From Paenibacillus cymbidii (GTDB taxonomy: Bacteria; Bacillota; Bacilli; Paenibacillales; NBRC-103111), in NCBI RefSeq assembly GCF_004764705.1, contig NZ_SHLX01000031.1:45844-109843 (forward strand): 64,000 nt of DNA, read 5' to 3'. Numbering within the stretch: position 1 is the first letter of the stretch; the number at the start of each line of letters is the position of its first letter. The translations under genes were made by a program, and so were the position numbers. Below the pieces are notes generated by a model, which saw only the letters and a list, made by a program, of their open reading frames with translations, was not told the DNA's origin and made no database searches. Of the stretch, positions 8,241-16,087 are shown in pieces.

Positions 8241-9998
8241 GTGGAAAAGAAGAAGCGTGTGGTTGCCGGGCAGCAAGCCAACATAATCGCGGTCACGATG
8301 GATGCCACGTTCTTTTTCGAAAGAGCCGTCCGGTCTTTGGATCGGCTTCATTACGACAAGGCGCTCAAGTATTTTCGCCGCGCGGCCGATTACGAGCCGG
8401 ACAATCCGGTCAATCACTGCAACCTCGCCGGCATCTTGTCGGAGATGGGCAATTACGAGGAATCGAACCGCGTGCTGCAGCACATTCTCGACAGCGTCGA
8501 CACGGCGATGACGGAATGTTACTTTTATATGGCGAACAACTACGCCAACATGGAAGAGTTCGAAGCGGCCGAGAAGGCGATCGTCAGCTACCTGGAGAAA
8601 GATCCGAACGGCCAGTTTCTCGAGGAATCGGAGGAACTGATCGAACTGCTCGGGTATGAGCTGGAACGGCCGACGAAGCTGACGACGATCAAATGCCGCG
8701 AAGGTTTCTTCGAGCACGACAAGGCGCGTTCGCTGCTGGAGGAAGGACGTTTCGCCGAAGCGGTGCGCATCCTGCAGCGGCTGGTGAAGAAGCATCCCGA
8801 CTTCATGGCGGCGCGCAACAACCTGGCGCTTGCCCACTACTATATGGGCCAGTTCGAGCGGGCGATGGAGACGATCCGCCAGGTGCTGGAGCTGGAGCCT
8901 GGCAATTTGCACGCGTTGTGCAATTTGGCGATATTCTATCAGCATATGGGCGCGGAGCAGGAGCTGGCCGGCCAACTGTCGCTGCTGCGCAAGATGTACC
9001 CGTTTCAACAGGACCAGGTATTCAAGCTGGCGACGACGATGGGGATTCTCGGCGAACACGAAGGCGCGTATCGGCTGTTCCGCCGGCTGACGAAGGCGGG
9101 CGACGCCTCGCTCGACCCGTGTTTGTACCATTATACGGCCGTTTCGGCCTACAACACGGGACGCAATGCCGAAGCGCAGCGGCTGTGGCAGACGACATGC
9201 AAGCTCGATCCGGACTCCGACATTCCGCGGTTTTATTTGAGCCAGATGCAGGAGGCGCAGCAGAACGGCGGCCAGGCGACGATCAGCTATCATTATCATC
9301 TGCCGTTCGAAGAGCAGTTCCGCCTGCTGGAGAAGTCGGCCGACGGCATTCCCGACCACATGAAGCGCGATCCGCTCGTGCGTTCGTCGTTTTTCTGGGC
9401 GCTGCGTCACGGCGATCTGGAGACGAAGCTGCAGGTGGTGCAGGCGTTCGGGGTCATCGCCGACAGCGAAGTGGAAGACGCGCTGCGCGACCTGTTGATC
9501 GATCCGAAGGAAGACGATTATTTGAAAAAGGTGGCGTTTTTCGTCCTGCGCAGCATCGGCGTCGACGGGCCGCTGCCGGTGCTGATGGAAGGGAAGCAGT
9601 CGGTAGTCAGCTCGATGCCGTTTTCGCCTAACTTGCCGGTATGGGAGCAGCAGTGGCAGAAGGTGCTGGAGCTGGCGCTGCGGCACATGCAGAAGCGCTA
9701 CGACATGATTCAGCAGCACGATCTCGAAACGCTCTGGGTCGAATATTTGAGCCGGGTGTATCCGCATGTCCAGAAGATCAACAAGATCGAAGGCTGGGCC
9801 GCGGCGCTCGAATATTTGACCGCGAAGATGCATCGCCGCGCGATCTCCTACGAGGAAGTGGCGACGCGTTACGCCATCTCGATCGGCACCGTCAGCAAAA
9901 ACGTCAAGCTGATCGACGAGGCATGCCGGCTCAAGGAGAAGATGGACGCGATTTTTCCCAAGTTTGCCAGCGCCGTCAAGCAGAGCGGCGAATCATAG
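8241..9998 (+). CDS. Tetratricopeptide repeat protein
   Basis: A 585-aa soluble protein with no signal peptide or membrane segment. TPR-like helical pairs run from about residue 20 to 320, for example YDKALKYFRRAADYEPDNPV, FAEAVRILQRLVKKHPDF and FERAMETIRQVLELEPGN. The C-terminal third holds HEAT-like helices and ends in a segment resembling a helix-turn-helix (YEEVATRYAISIGTVSKNVK), so DNA or partner binding is possible. The GTG start at 8241 is chosen because GGAGGTG lies 10 nt upstream. It is 42 bp ahead of trxB and probably co-transcribed. Function is not known to me. Confidence 0.75.
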   Translation: MEKKKRVVAGQQANIIAVTMDATFFFERAVRSLDRLHYDKALKYFRRAADYEPDNPVNHCNLAGILSEMGNYEESNRVLQHILDSVDTAMTECYFYMANNYANMEEFEAAEKAIVSYLEKDPNGQFLEESEELIELLGYELERPTKLTTIKCREGFFEHDKARSLLEEGRFAEAVRILQRLVKKHPDFMAARNNLALAHYYMGQFERAMETIRQVLELEPGNLHALCNLAIFYQHMGAEQELAGQLSLLRKMYPFQQDQVFKLATTMGILGEHEGAYRLFRRLTKAGDASLDPCLYHYTAVSAYNTGRNAEAQRLWQTTCKLDPDSDIPRFYLSQMQEAQQNGGQATISYHYHLPFEEQFRLLEKSADGIPDHMKRDPLVRSSFFWALRHGDLETKLQVVQAFGVIADSEVEDALRDLLIDPKEDDYLKKVAFFVLRSIGVDGPLPVLMEGKQSVVSSMPFSPNLPVWEQQWQKVLELALRHMQKRYDMIQQHDLETLWVEYLSRVYPHVQKINKIEGWAAALEYLTAKMHRRAISYEEVATRYAISIGTVSKNVKLIDEACRLKEKMDAIFPKFASAVKQSGES

Positions 9999-10039
9999 AG
10001 CGCTCGATACCGTACTATATTCAACAGGAGGGATACCAA

Positions 10040-10987
10040 ATGTACAAATCTATCGTCATCGGAACCGGGCCGTCCGGCTTAACGGCGGCTATCTACCTGG
10101 CACGCGCCAATTTGCAGCCGCTCGTCATCGAAGGTCCCGAACCTGGCGGCCAGCTCACGACCACAACCGAAGTCGAAAACTTCCCCGGCTTCCCCGAAGG
10201 CATCATGGGGCCCGAGCTGATGGACAATATGCGCAAGCAAGCGGAACGGTTCGGCGCCCAATTCAAGACCGGCTGGGTGAACAAGGTCGATTTGTCTCAG
10301 CGTCCGTTCAAGCTGAGCGTCGAAGGACACGGCGAACTCGAAACGGAGTCGCTGATTATTTCGACGGGCGCGTCGGCGAAGCTGCTGGGCATCGGCAACG
10401 AGAAGGACAACATCGGCCGCGGCGTCAGCACTTGCGCGACGTGCGACGGCTTCTTCTTCCGCGGCAAAAAGATCATCGTTGTCGGCGGCGGCGATTCGGC
10501 GATGGAGGAAGCGCACTTCCTGACGAAGTTCGCTACCGAAGTGCGTGTCGTTCACCGCAGGAACGAGCTGCGCGCCTCCAAAATCATGCAGGACCGCGCG
10601 CGGGAGAACGGCAAAATCACCTGGAGCCTGAACCAGACGCCGCTCGAGGTGGTCTCCGGCGACAGAGGCGTTACCGGGCTGAAGGTGAAAGACAACGCCA
10701 CGGGAAAAGAAGAGATTATCGAAACGGACGGCATCTTTGTCGCCATCGGCCATACGCCGAATACGAAGTTTCTGGACGGTCAACTGCAGACGGACGAAAC
10801 CGGCTATTTGATCGTCAAACCGGGCACGACCGAAACGAACATTCCGGGCGTCTTCGCTTGCGGCGACGTGCAGGATCAGAAGTACCGCCAGGCGATTACC
10901 GCCGCGGGCAGCGGCTGCATGGCCGCGCTGGACTGCGAGAAGTTTCTCGAAGGCATGCCGGTTCACGACTGGAGCCAGGCGTTGTAA
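10040..10987 (+). CDS. trxB: Thioredoxin-disulfide reductase
   Basis: TrxB passes electrons from NADPH through FAD and a redox disulfide to thioredoxin. The 315-aa protein has the FAD motif GTGPSGLTAAIY, the active-site CATC in STCATCDGFFF, the NADPH motif VVGGGDSAMEEA with HRRNELRAS, and the C-terminal FAD contact GVFACGDVQD. Start ATG 10040 follows an AGGAGGG ribosome site. It precedes the rapZ-yvcK-whiA block, as in many Bacillales. Confidence 0.96.
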   Translation: MYKSIVIGTGPSGLTAAIYLARANLQPLVIEGPEPGGQLTTTTEVENFPGFPEGIMGPELMDNMRKQAERFGAQFKTGWVNKVDLSQRPFKLSVEGHGELETESLIISTGASAKLLGIGNEKDNIGRGVSTCATCDGFFFRGKKIIVVGGGDSAMEEAHFLTKFATEVRVVHRRNELRASKIMQDRARENGKITWSLNQTPLEVVSGDRGVTGLKVKDNATGKEEIIETDGIFVAIGHTPNTKFLDGQLQTDETGYLIVKPGTTETNIPGVFACGDVQDQKYRQAITAAGSGCMAALDCEKFLEGMPVHDWSQAL

Positions 10988-11018
10988 GTCGGCTTCACCA
11001 ACCCGAAAGAAAAGCTTC

Positions 11019-11058
11019 AGGGGCCTTGCCCGTCGTTAGCGCGGGTCGGGTCCCTTTG
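11019..11058 (+). terminator. Terminator-like hairpin after trxB
   Basis: A 14-bp stem with one mismatch (AGGGGCCTTGCCCG against CGGGTCGGGTCCCT) is followed by a short T run (TTTGT). It could end or reduce transcription between trxB and the glucokinase gene. Confidence 0.5.
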
Positions 11059-11100
11059 TAAGAGAGGCAAGTTGAATCCATTGTTGAGGTGACAGGAGAA

Positions 11101-12051
11101 ATGTCGGGTAATATTTACATTGGCGTCGATATGGGCGGCACCGCGATCAAGGTCGGCATTTGCGACGAATCGGGCAAGTTGCTTCACACATACGAAGGGG
11201 CAACCGGAACGGAGTTCGGTTCGGACGAAGTGCTGGACCGCATGGCCAAGTATGTGCGCAAAATCGTCGATGATTCGCCGTTCGAATGGGATCAAGTGGC
11301 TGGCATCGGCGCCGGCATTGCCGGGTTTCTGGACATTCCGCAAGGGTTCGTCAAGCTGTCGGCGAATTTGGGCTGGCGCAACGTGCCGGTGAAGCAAATT
11401 CTCGAGCAGAAGCTTGGCAAGCCGGTCACCATCGACAACGATGCCAACGTAGCGGCGCTCGGCGAAGCGTGGAGCGGCGCCGGCGCGGGCATTCCGAATG
11501 TCGTCTGCTACACGCTGGGCACCGGGGTAGGCGGCGGCATCATCATCAACGGAAAAATTTATCAAGGATTCAATGGCATGGCGGGCGAGCTCGGTCACCT
11601 GCAGATCGTGCCGGACCTGGAAGCGATCGGCTGCGGCTGCGGCCAATCCGGCTGCCTCGAAACGGTCTCGTCGGCGACGGGCATCATTCGGATGGCTAAT
11701 GACGCGGTGGAGCGCGGTGACAAAACGACGCTGTCGCTGGTCAGCGAGCCGATCACGGCGAAGCATGTGTTCGACGAAGCAAGGTCGGGCGACGAGGTGT
11801 CGATGCGCATCGTCAACCGCGCTGCTTATTACCTCGGCCGCTCGATGGCGATGCTGGCGGTAATCGTGAACCCGCAGCGGTTCATCCTCGGCGGCGGCGT
11901 GTCCAAGGCGGGCGAAATCCTGTTCCAGCCGATTCGCGAGAACTTCAAGAAATATGCGCCGGAAGCCGCGCAGGAAGGCGTCGAGATCGTTCCCGCGGTG
12001 CTGGGCAACGATGCCGGCGTCGTCGGTGCGGCCGGCTTGAATTTGCATTAG
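11101..12051 (+). CDS. glcK: ROK-family glucokinase
   Basis: Phosphorylates glucose with ATP at the entry to glycolysis. The 316-aa protein has the phosphate loop GVDMGGTAIKVGI, sugar-binding NDANVAALGE, the catalytic-site region TLGTGVGGGI, the ROK zinc site CGCGQSGCLE, and the adenosine loop FILGGGVSKAG. ATG 11101 is favoured (AGGTGACAGG upstream); an in-frame GTG at 11089 would add four residues. Its neighbours rapZ, yvcK, whiA and an HPr-like protein link it to carbon control. Confidence 0.88.
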   Translation: MSGNIYIGVDMGGTAIKVGICDESGKLLHTYEGATGTEFGSDEVLDRMAKYVRKIVDDSPFEWDQVAGIGAGIAGFLDIPQGFVKLSANLGWRNVPVKQILEQKLGKPVTIDNDANVAALGEAWSGAGAGIPNVVCYTLGTGVGGGIIINGKIYQGFNGMAGELGHLQIVPDLEAIGCGCGQSGCLETVSSATGIIRMANDAVERGDKTTLSLVSEPITAKHVFDEARSGDEVSMRIVNRAAYYLGRSMAMLAVIVNPQRFILGGGVSKAGEILFQPIRENFKKYAPEAAQEGVEIVPAVLGNDAGVVGAAGLNLH

Positions 12052-12125
12052 GGCGTGACCGTGACCGTGCGATACCCGGAATAAGCTTCGCAAGATGAGG
12101 CGTCACTTTGTGGGGTGAACGAAGA

Positions 12126-13013
12126 ATGGAAGAGCGCCATACGATCGCGAAAGTGGTTATCATTACGGGAATGTCGGGAGCGGGGAAAACGATTGCCGTG
12201 CAGAGCCTGGAAGATTTGGGGTTCTTCTGCGTCGACAACCTCCCCCCTGTGCTCATCCCCAAGTTCGCCGAGCTGATCGCCCAGTCGAACGGCAAAATAG
12301 GCAAAGTTGCGCTCGTCATCGACTTGCGCGGTCGCGAGTTTTTCACCGCATTTTCGGAATCGCTGCGCTACATCCAGGACAACTACTCGCTTTCCTACGA
12401 AATCTTATTCCTCGATGCGACCGATTCCGTGCTGGTGCAGCGCTACAAGGAAAGCCGGCGGCGCCATCCGCTCGCTCCGGACGGCGCGCCGCTCGAAGGC
12501 ATCCTGCAGGAACGCAAGCTGCTGGAGGAGCTGAAAGGACTGGCGACGCAGGAAATCGACACCAGCCACCTGAAGCCGGCCCAGCTGAAGGAGAAAATTA
12601 TCGCACGGTTCCATCACTTGCAGGAAGGGACCTTGTCGCTTAATGTCATCTCCTTCGGCTTCAAATACGGCATTCCAATCGACGCCGATCTTATTTTCGA
12701 CGTACGGTTTTTGCCGAATCCGCACTATGTCGACAGCTTGCGGCCGAACACTGGCCAAGATCCCGACGTATATGATTATGTGATGAAGTGGAGCGAAACG
12801 CAGGAGTTTCTGGCGAAGCTGCTCGATATGCTGCATTTTTTGATTCCGCAGTACATCAAGGAAGGCAAAAGCCAAGTCGTGCTGGGCATCGGCTGCACCG
12901 GGGGCAAACACCGCTCCGTGGCGATCGCCGAATATTTGGGGAGGGCGATGGGCGACAGCGAAACCGAATCGGTCCGCGTCACCCACCGCGACGCCGAACG
13001 CGACCGCAGATGA
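12126..13013 (+). CDS. rapZ: RapZ/YvcJ nucleotide-binding protein
   Basis: A P-loop ATPase/GTPase of the RapZ (YvcJ) family. In E. coli RapZ controls a small RNA for glucosamine-6-phosphate synthesis, and in B. subtilis YvcJ affects competence. The 295-aa protein has Walker A GMSGAGKT near the start and the signature C-terminal GIGCTGGKHRSVAIAEYL. Start ATG 12126 has GGGGTG 8 nt upstream. It forms a conserved rapZ-yvcK-whiA block with 22-bp and 6-bp gaps. Confidence 0.94.
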   Translation: MEERHTIAKVVIITGMSGAGKTIAVQSLEDLGFFCVDNLPPVLIPKFAELIAQSNGKIGKVALVIDLRGREFFTAFSESLRYIQDNYSLSYEILFLDATDSVLVQRYKESRRRHPLAPDGAPLEGILQERKLLEELKGLATQEIDTSHLKPAQLKEKIIARFHHLQEGTLSLNVISFGFKYGIPIDADLIFDVRFLPNPHYVDSLRPNTGQDPDVYDYVMKWSETQEFLAKLLDMLHFLIPQYIKEGKSQVVLGIGCTGGKHRSVAIAEYLGRAMGDSETESVRVTHRDAERDRR

Positions 13014-13035
13014 CAAGCCGCGAAGACGGGAGAGG

Positions 13036-14022
13036 ATGAGCTTGGAACTGCAGGAACGCGATTTGCCGCGCATTGTCGTCATCGGCGGCGGTACGGGTCT
13101 TTCGGTCATGCTCCGCGGGTTGAAGGAGAAGCCTGTCGATATTACCGCGATTGTGACCGTTGCCGACGACGGGGGCAGTTCCGGCATTTTGCGATCGGAG
13201 CTGCAGATTCCGCCGCCGGGCGACATCCGCAATGTGCTGATTGCGCTGGCCGACGTCGAACCGATGCTGTCGCGCATGCTGCAGCACCGGTTTCAGACGG
13301 GCAACGGTTTGGCCGGCCACAGTCTGGGTAACCTGATTCTGGCGGCGATGAAGGAGATTACCGGCGACTTTGTGCTCGGAATCCGCGAGCTGAGCCGGGT
13401 GTTGGCCGTGCGCGGCAGCGTATTGCCGGCGACGAACCATTCCATCGTCCTCAAGGCGCTGATGGAAGACGGCACGATGGTGGAAGGCGAGTCGAAAATT
13501 CCGCAGGCCGGAGGCAAAATCAAGCGGGTGTTCATCGAACCCGCCCATGCCGAGCCGCTGCCGGAAGCGATTGAAGCGATTCGCCAGGCGGATGCGATCC
13601 TGGTCGGTCCGGGCAGCCTGTACACGAGCATCATTCCGAACCTGCTCGTCGGCGGCGTGGCCGAGGCGGTGACCGAATCGGATGCGGTGAAAATTTTTAT
13701 TTGCAACGTGATGACCCAGCCGGGCGAAACCGACAACTATTCGGTCAGCGACCATCTGCAGGCGGTGTACGACCATGTCGGCAGCCATCTGTTCGACTAC
13801 GTCATCGTCAACGACGGCGAAATTCCGCCGCAGGTGCAGCTGAAATATGCGGAGAAAGGCGCCAAAGCGGTGCACCTCGATCTGGAGGAAGTGACCCGCC
13901 GCGGCTATCGCGTCATTGCCGACAAGCTGGTGCTGTTCCGCACCTATCTCCGGCACGATGCGGCCAAGCTCAGCGAACATATTTACCGGTTGGTGGAAAG
14001 CTGGATGTCGAAGAAGAGGTGA
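13036..14022 (+). CDS. yvcK: Gluconeogenesis factor YvcK (CofD-like)
   Basis: YvcK is needed for growth on gluconeogenic carbon sources and for normal cell shape in B. subtilis, and it binds UDP-sugars. The 328-aa protein has the nucleotide-binding VVIGGGTGLSVMLRGLK, TVADDGGSSGILR, GHSLGNLILAAMKEITGDF and GPGSLYTSIIPNLLV motifs of the family. It is cytosolic, with no membrane segment. It lies between rapZ and whiA as in other Bacillota. Confidence 0.95.
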   Translation: MSLELQERDLPRIVVIGGGTGLSVMLRGLKEKPVDITAIVTVADDGGSSGILRSELQIPPPGDIRNVLIALADVEPMLSRMLQHRFQTGNGLAGHSLGNLILAAMKEITGDFVLGIRELSRVLAVRGSVLPATNHSIVLKALMEDGTMVEGESKIPQAGGKIKRVFIEPAHAEPLPEAIEAIRQADAILVGPGSLYTSIIPNLLVGGVAEAVTESDAVKIFICNVMTQPGETDNYSVSDHLQAVYDHVGSHLFDYVIVNDGEIPPQVQLKYAEKGAKAVHLDLEEVTRRGYRVIADKLVLFRTYLRHDAAKLSEHIYRLVESWMSKKR

Positions 14023-14028
14023 TTCGCC

Positions 14029-14964
14029 ATGTCCTTTGCGGCGCAGACCAAAAAGGAATTGACGCAGGTGGAGGCGGAGAGCTGCTGCGAAAAAGCGGAA
14101 TTGTCCGCCATGATCCGGATGAACGGCGCGGTTCAGGTGTCGAGCCAACGCGTTGTGCTGGATATTTCCACGGAGAATGCGGCGATCGCCAGACGCATCT
14201 ACACGCTCGTCAAGAAGATGTTCCGCGTGCACGCCGAGCTGCTCGTCCGCAAAAAAATGCGGCTCAAAAAAAACAACGTCTACATCGTTCGCGTCCCGAA
14301 CCAGGTGCAGGCGATCCTGGCCGAACTGAAGATTGTGTCCGAAGGCTTCATGTTTACGCCCGGCATCGATCGCAGCATCGTCAAAAGTCCCTGCTGCAAA
14401 CGCGCTTATTTGCGCGGCGCCTTTATGGCCGGCGGGTCGGTCAACAATCCGGAAGGCTCGTCCTATCATCTGGAGATCGCCTCGATGTACGAGGAGCACT
14501 GCCATGCGCTGGTGCAGCTGGTCAACAAGTTCGAGCTTAACGCACGCTGCATCGAGCGGAAGAAAGGCTTTATCCTGTACATGAAGGAAGGCGAGAAGAT
14601 TATCGAGTTCCTCAGCATCATCGGCGCGCATCAGGCGCTGCTGCGCTTCGAGGACGTGCGCATCATGAAGGATATGCGCAACTCGGTGAACCGCATCGTC
14701 AATTGCGAGACGGCGAATTTGAACAAGACGATCGGCGCCGCGGTGCGGCAGATCGACAACATCCGGCTGCTGCAAAAGGAGCTGGGGCTGGATCAGCTGC
14801 CCGACAAGCTGCGCGAGGTAGCGGAAATTCGGCTCAAGCATCCGGACATGAACCTGAAGGAAGTCGGCGACATGCTGAAAGGCAGCGTCAGCAAGTCCGG
14901 CGTCAACCACCGGCTGCGCAAAATCGACGAAATGGCCGAGAAACTGCGAAATTCCTCGTTTTGA
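14029..14964 (+). CDS. whiA: DNA-binding protein WhiA
   Basis: WhiA combines a degenerate LAGLIDADG homing-endonuclease fold with a C-terminal helix-turn-helix. It controls sporulation genes in Streptomyces and affects division and chromosome segregation in Bacillus. The 311-aa protein begins SFAAQTKKEL, has CCKRAYLRGAFMAGGSVNNP in the LAGLIDADG-like half, and ends with LREVAEIRLKHPDMNLKEVG and SKSGVNHRLRKI, the DNA-binding part. The gap after yvcK is 6 bp. Confidence 0.95.
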   Translation: MSFAAQTKKELTQVEAESCCEKAELSAMIRMNGAVQVSSQRVVLDISTENAAIARRIYTLVKKMFRVHAELLVRKKMRLKKNNVYIVRVPNQVQAILAELKIVSEGFMFTPGIDRSIVKSPCCKRAYLRGAFMAGGSVNNPEGSSYHLEIASMYEEHCHALVQLVNKFELNARCIERKKGFILYMKEGEKIIEFLSIIGAHQALLRFEDVRIMKDMRNSVNRIVNCETANLNKTIGAAVRQIDNIRLLQKELGLDQLPDKLREVAEIRLKHPDMNLKEVGDMLKGSVSKSGVNHRLRKIDEMAEKLRNSSF

Positions 14965-14982
14965 TGCGGACAACCATCATTT

Positions 14983-15003
14983 CTGCACTTCTTACTAGTG
15001 CAG
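14983..15003 (+). promoter_or_regulatory. 7-bp inverted repeat ahead of the HPr-like gene
   Basis: CTGCACT and AGTGCAG flank a 7-nt centre. It lies where the -35 region of the following extended -10 promoter would be, so it is a possible operator. No known factor is matched. Confidence 0.35.
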
Positions 15004-15015
15004 CGCGCGTAAAAA

Positions 15016-15024
15016 TGTTATAAT
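15016..15024 (+). promoter_or_regulatory. Extended -10 promoter of the HPr-like gene
   Basis: TGTTATAAT is a perfect extended -10 element (TGnTATAAT) with no convincing -35. Transcription would start near 15031, giving a leader of about 100 nt before the gene. Confidence 0.55.
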
Positions 15025-15128
15025 AAACGGAAAATGGATTATCGCCCGGCAGCTTTTCTCGGGAAGGCGTGTCGCGGCTGATTGTAACGGAGCTTATTTG
15101 GAATTCAGTATTAGGGGGTATTGTGTTC

Positions 15129-15398
15129 ATGTCGAAACGACCCGTAGTCGTCAAGTTGAGAACAGGTTTGCACGCGCGGCCGGCTGCGTTATTCGTTCAG
15201 GAAGCCAACAAATTCTCATCCGAGATCTTCGTCGAGAAAGAAGAGAAGAAAGTGAACGCCAAGAGCATCATGGGCATTATGAGCCTGGCGATCAGCTCGG
15301 GAACGGAAGTATACATCAGCGCAGAGGGTGCTGACGCCGAGCAGGCTGTAAACGCTTTAGTCGTGCTCGTCAGCAAGGAAGAGCTGGAGAACCAATAA
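15129..15398 (+). CDS. HPr-family protein at the crh position, with His15 and Ser46
   Basis: An 89-aa phosphocarrier-fold protein. In B. subtilis this position holds Crh, which cannot act in the PTS because Gln replaces His15. Here position 15 is His (TGLHARPAALF) and Ser46 is present in NAKSIMGIMSLA, while the rest of the protein (ALFVQEANKF, EKKVNAKSIMG) looks like Crh. It could therefore accept phosphate from enzyme I and also be phosphorylated by HPr kinase to work with CcpA. Start ATG 15129 has AGGGGG 10 nt upstream; a GTG at 15123 is too close to that site. Confidence 0.85.
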   Translation: MSKRPVVVKLRTGLHARPAALFVQEANKFSSEIFVEKEEKKVNAKSIMGIMSLAISSGTEVYISAEGADAEQAVNALVVLVSKEELENQ

Positions 15399-15410
15399 GA
15401 GCGACCAGGG

Positions 15411-15434
15411 GCTTCCGGCAGCGGAAGCTTTTTT
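15411..15434 (+). terminator. Terminator of the HPr-like gene
   Basis: GCTTCCG/CGGAAGC stem with a short loop followed by six T residues, 13 bp after the stop codon. Confidence 0.85.
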
Positions 15435-15459
15435 CACATAAAGAAACGTTCGGAGGCAG

Positions 15460-15510
15460 CCCGCCGCCGGCGCACTTTCGTAAGGAAAGTGGCCGGTCGG
15501 CGGGTTGTTT
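15460..15510 (+). terminator. Second, GC-rich hairpin with a T-rich tail
   Basis: A long stem starts CCCGCCGCCGGC and closes GCCGGTCGGCGGG around an inner CACTTTC/GAAAGTG helix, then TTGTTT follows. It could back up the first terminator or end transcription from the opposite side. Confidence 0.5.
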
Positions 15511-15546
15511 GGCGTTCCGGGGCCTTCTGTAAAGTACCTGAGTAAC

Positions 15547-15733
15547 TTTAAGTGCATTATTACACTTAAATTCGCCCCAACGGCTGATGGGGACAACTTA
15601 ACTGCAAAAATACATTTTATCTTCTCTGGTTTTCCAACATTAGGTCCACTCAGCCGAATTTAAGCGCGCTTTTACATTTAAATGAATCAAACGAGTCGAA
15701 AAGGCAGCATTTAAATGTATTTATGCATTTAAA
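15547..15733. repeat. Four-unit intergenic module G (TTTAA class)
   Basis: Four 24-bp units start at 15547, 15597, 15659 and 15710, giving spacings of 50, 62 and 51 bp. Unit 1 is TTTAAGTG, 8 nt, CACTTAAA; units 3 and 4 are also TTTAA...TTAAA palindromes; unit 2 is the most degraded. The unit sequence is unrelated to the AATAGCC class elsewhere in the window, but the geometry is the same. The module lies between the terminators of the HPr-like gene and the stalk-domain gene. Confidence 0.75.
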
Positions 15734-15814
15734 CGCGACCAGCCCGCCAAGGCGTCCGTTTTCGTATCGAAAGCAGCTCCCGACACATTCCGCGCTCAAA
15801 AGTACTTTTTATAG

Positions 15815-15833
15815 ATATTTTTCCTAAAAATAT
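15815..15833. repeat. AT-rich inverted repeat
   Basis: ATATTTTT and AAAAATAT flank CCT, within a notably AT-rich stretch (15800-15850) in otherwise GC-rich DNA. It could be part of a promoter or of a DNA-bending site. Confidence 0.4.
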
Positions 15834-15886
15834 AAATTTCTAATTGAGGGAGCCAGGGTGAGGTTGTTATATCTGGCGGAGCCGGG

Positions 15887-15922
15887 TTCGTAGCGTTATG
15901 CATATATGCATAACGCTACGAA
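15887..15922. repeat. Perfect 36-bp palindrome
   Basis: The 18-nt half TTCGTAGCGTTATGCATA is followed with no gap by its exact reverse complement; the centre lies between 15904 and 15905. It stands 165 bp before the stalk-domain gene. A loopless palindrome of this length suits a dimeric or tetrameric protein site or a cruciform better than an RNA terminator, and no T run follows it. Confidence 0.7.
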
Positions 15923-16087
15923 AATGCGCCGCGGCGAAAGAAGCGCTGCCGGGTCTGAGCGGGAAGAATGGTCGTAGCTGCGAGAGCGGCGTGTCGAAAC
16001 CTTTTCCCCGCCGCCCGCGTCTAATGGACATGGACGCAAAAGGAAAAGAGTCCACCACTAGCGGAGAGAAGGAGCAGAGAACCGAAC

